20,961 nucleotides of DNA from a virus. This document shows positions 19,291-20,961 of this stretch, in pieces (the stretch's first letter is position 1; the number at the start of each line of letters is the position of its first letter). The DNA lies in IMG/VR virus record IMGVR_UViG_3300009285_007969, positions 1 to 20,961 of that record; one strand, 5' to 3'. The notes beneath the pieces are model-generated. The model made no database searches. It saw nothing but the letters and a program-made list of their open reading frames with translations, and had not been told where the DNA came from. The translations under genes were made by a program, and so were the position numbers.

Positions 19291-19752
19291 ATGGCAGGCA
19301 AAAACAAAGTCGAACGTGCGTTCCGTTTGTGGTGGGATGACCTGGGCACCGGCTCGGGCACCGCCCGCGATCTGAGCGGCGACCTGGTGCCGGGGAGCGT
19401 TTCCGGCGGCGGGCTGGTCTATGACGAGGTGGATCTCACCGGCGTCAGCAATGCCGTGCGCAATTTCCTGGCCGGCCACGCCGACAGCGAGATCGCCGCC
19501 CGCTTCCACCTGAACGACATGGGCACCACCGGCGCGTTCACCGTCCTGACCGGCAGCGATGGCGGGGTGGGCACGCTGACCCTGCAGTGGGGCAGTTCCG
19601 GGGCTGCGCCCGCCACGAACGATCCGGAATGGGAAGGCGAGTACGTGCTGCTGCAGTGCGACGTGGTGCTGGACGGCAACAAGCCGGTGCTGCAGGCCAA
19701 GTGGAAACCGCAGGCCGGGCAGAGCGCGCCCGCCTGGGGCACGGTGGCGTGA
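19291..19752 (+). CDS. second tail tube-like protein (paralogue)
   Basis: 153 residues, with AAGGAG 7 nt before the ATG. It starts MAGKNKVERAFRLWWDDL and carries YDEVDLTGVSNAVRNFLAG, closely matching EADLTGISNAVRNGLPGS of the previous gene, so the two are tandem paralogues. It lacks the other protein's extra C-terminal domain. Strands TGAFTVLTGSDGGVGTLTLQ and YVLLQCDVVLDGN fit a tube fold. One may be the tube and the other a minor tube or tail terminator form. Confidence 0.7.
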   Translation: MAGKNKVERAFRLWWDDLGTGSGTARDLSGDLVPGSVSGGGLVYDEVDLTGVSNAVRNFLAGHADSEIAARFHLNDMGTTGAFTVLTGSDGGVGTLTLQWGSSGAAPATNDPEWEGEYVLLQCDVVLDGNKPVLQAKWKPQAGQSAPAWGTVA

Positions 19753-20063
19753 GCCGGCGGCTGGAATACCCGGGCGCCGAACATGCCGGCGCCTGGGTGG
19801 AACTGCCGGACGAGTGGCGCGGCGAGCATTTGCTGCGGCGCAACCAGGCCGTGGCGGCCGCGGCGCATTACCAGGACGAGACCATCACGGTGGCCGCCAT
19901 CTCGCTGGCCATCGCCGACGGCTGGGGCGGGATCCCGGGCCTGGAGGGGGCGGACCCGGCCCAGTGGAACTTCGAGCTGGTGCCGATCTCCCTGCTGCGC
20001 TGGATGGAGGCGGTCGTCTGGCTTGACTTCCTGGGGGCGTTCGCGGTCCCAAAAGCACCCTGA
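19749..20063 (+). CDS. tail assembly chaperone, zero-frame product (gpG-like)
   Basis: 104 residues from a GTG overlapping the previous stop (GTGA). SRRLEYPGAEHAGAWVELPD starts a strand-like region; helices with DETITVAAISLAIADGW, ISLLRWMEAVVWLDFLGAF follow. It lies between tail tube and tape measure genes, where siphophages encode gpG/gpGT chaperones that fold the tape measure. The last codons contain CCCAAAA in the right phase for a -1 slip into a long downstream frame, the hallmark of these genes. Confidence 0.72.
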   Translation: MSRRLEYPGAEHAGAWVELPDEWRGEHLLRRNQAVAAAAHYQDETITVAAISLAIADGWGGIPGLEGADPAQWNFELVPISLLRWMEAVVWLDFLGAFAVPKAP

Positions 20064-20383
20064 TCGCCGTCGCGCGCTGGCTGGACGGCGACAGCGACTC
20101 CGACGAGGCCGGCGACCACGGATGGAACTTTGGAGAGCGGGAAGCCTTCATCCAGCTCTCCGATCCCATCTTCCTCATCTGGCTCGAATACCGCCGCCAC
20201 GGGACCTGGCCGCGGGCCGGCGGCTGGCTGGACCAGCCCCTGAGCATTCTCGTGCAGATCGACGTGCTGAACTTCCTGGAGCAGACCAAGGCGTATATGC
20301 GCCAGCCACAGTCCGATTGGAGCCAACTGGCCCGGCTGCAGCGCGATCTCATCCACTGGCTGGAGGGAGAGCGCCGTGGCTGA
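19749..20383 (+). CDS. tail assembly chaperone, -1 frameshift product (gpGT-like)
   Basis: If ribosomes slip at 20048-20054, the first 102 residues of the zero-frame product are joined to 109 residues of the -1 frame, giving about 211 residues in all. The -1 part (STLIAVARWLDGDSDSDEAG, NFGEREAFIQLSDPIFLIWL, LVQIDVLNFLEQTKAYM, then SQLARLQRDLIHWLEGE) reads as a real helical protein. It has no good start codon or ribosome site of its own. It ends 3 nt after the tape measure GTG. The listed span covers both frames; the frame changes at 20054. Confidence 0.68.
20048..20090 (+). promoter_or_regulatory. predicted -1 ribosomal frameshift site
   Basis: CCCAAAA (20048-20054) fits X XXY YYZ in the zero frame (C CCA AAA). 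Starting 10 nt later, CGCCGTC (20065-20071) pairs with GACGGCG (20084-20090), a 7-bp stem that could stimulate slipping. The spacer is slightly longer than usual. Zero-frame stop lies at 20061-20063. Confidence 0.65.
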
Positions 20384-20961
20384 GCGCGTTGAAGTCGACC
20401 TGATCGTCGAGGCCATTGCCCGGGGCTTCGACAAGGTCGCCGGCGAACTCAAGGGGACCGGCCAGGCGGCCGAGGAGACCGGGCGCAAGACCAAGCAGGC
20501 CGGCTTCTCGTTCACCGAGCTCAAGAGCGCCCTCGGCCTGGCGCAGCAGGCCCTGGGCTATCTCAAGCAGGGCTACGAGGCGGTCATCACGCCCACGCTC
20601 CAGCTGGCGCAGCAGACGCGCGACCTGGCGCGCGAGAACAGCCTGAGCGCGCGCGAGGCGTCGACCATGATCCAGGCGGCCGACGACCTGAAGATCTCCT
20701 ACGCAACACTGCGCACGGCTTCCAAGACCCTGAACCAGCAGGGCATGCAGCCCAACCTGGAAACGCTCATCAACTTGGGCGAGCAATACCGCGCTTTCAC
20801 CGACCCGGTGGAGAAGGCGCAGTTCGCGCTCAAGAAGTTCGGGCGCGCCGGGCTGGAGATGCAGAAGTTCCTGGAGGCCACGCCCGAGCAGCTGCGCGAC
20901 ATGGCCAAAGGCGCCGAAGAAGCCGGCCTGATCATGGACGAGCAGGCGGTGGCCCCCGCCC
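20376..20961 (+). CDS. tail tape measure protein (N-terminal part)
   Basis: 195 codons visible, open at the right edge, so most of the protein is missing. It starts with GTG at 20376 and has AGGGAG about 6 nt upstream. N-terminal sequence (VDLIVEAIARGFDKVAGELKG, then coiled helices GLAQQALGYLKQGYEAVITP, SLSAREASTMIQAADDLKIS) matches tape measure proteins, which run the length of the tail and set it. Position after the chaperone agrees. The -1 chaperone frame ends inside its first codons, so translation is probably coupled. Confidence 0.75.
   Translation, partial: MAERVEVDLIVEAIARGFDKVAGELKGTGQAAEETGRKTKQAGFSFTELKSALGLAQQALGYLKQGYEAVITPTLQLAQQTRDLARENSLSAREASTMIQAADDLKISYATLRTASKTLNQQGMQPNLETLINLGEQYRAFTDPVEKAQFALKKFGRAGLEMQKFLEATPEQLRDMAKGAEEAGLIMDEQAVAPA

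Noticed and set aside
18529-19509. Long minus-strand frame opposite the tail tube gene
   Set aside because: Shadow of a strongly coding plus-strand frame; Arg/Gly/Gln-rich with no fold-like pattern.
19783-20403. Separate plus-strand gene in the third frame over the chaperone region
   Set aside because: The zero and -1 frames together explain the region through a slippery site, and the third frame is an Arg/Ser-rich shadow.
1-20961. tRNA genes, CRISPR arrays, insertion sequences, integrase and attachment sites
   Set aside because: Read-through of both strands showed no cloverleaf, no regularly spaced repeats, no transposase or recombinase motifs and no convincing att-like repeat; short or degenerate elements could be missed by eye.

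Overview
The window is a contiguous piece of a GC-rich tailed bacteriophage or prophage with a siphovirus-like tail. The evidence is a divergent repressor-type control region, then terminase, portal, a Mu-type head module (MuF-like protein, I-like protease, gpT-like capsid), head-tail joining genes, tail tube proteins, a frameshifted tail chaperone and the start of a tape measure. Genes are packed head to tail with ATGA, GTGA or TGATG overlaps, and most non-overlapping genes have AGGAG-type ribosome binding sites. The host cannot be named. GC content and sigma70-like promoters suggest a GC-rich bacterium; a Chloroflexota host would fit my recollection of related small phage proteins, but this is a guess. 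No integrase, attachment site, endolysin, polymerase, tRNA or CRISPR array is visible.

Positions 1-4189 (minus strand) form one early operon of about eleven small genes. It runs leftward from a good promoter at 4196-4223: a ribbon-helix-helix regulator, several small cysteine-rich (probably zinc-binding) proteins, a HicA-like protein with a C-terminal membrane segment, a membrane/coiled-coil protein, a DUF6011-DUF6166-like fusion, and a winged-helix-like protein cut by the window edge. Positions 4190-4265 are the control region, with back-to-back promoters. The rightward promoter gives an essentially leaderless mRNA for a helix-turn-helix repressor-like protein (4266-4640), followed by a membrane protein and a PD-(D/E)XK nuclease-like protein (5054-5809).

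Positions 5810-6246 hold a terminator, a promoter, a nearly leaderless 47-residue gene and a strong terminator. Everything from 6247 to the right edge is rightward late genes: holin-like protein, VRR-NUC nuclease, small and large terminase, portal, MuF-like protein, protease with in-frame nested scaffold, decoration protein, major capsid, an accessory cluster (repetitive fibre-like protein and a caspase/CHAT-like protein), head-tail joining proteins, two tail tube paralogues, tail chaperone and tape measure.

Points most worth a second look: (1) the caspase/CHAT-like protein at 15892-16458 inside the virion module, with a His-Gly and Cys pair and a C-terminal motif typical of that fold; (2) two strong intrinsic terminators (6194-6226 and 11917-11957) just downstream of promoters sharing an extended -10, both lying across the route to late genes, which suggests antitermination; (3) a probable ~75-nt structured RNA at 2376-2451; (4) a textbook -1 slippery site at 20048-20054; (5) the orphan HicA-like membrane protein and the PD-(D/E)XK protein beside the repressor.
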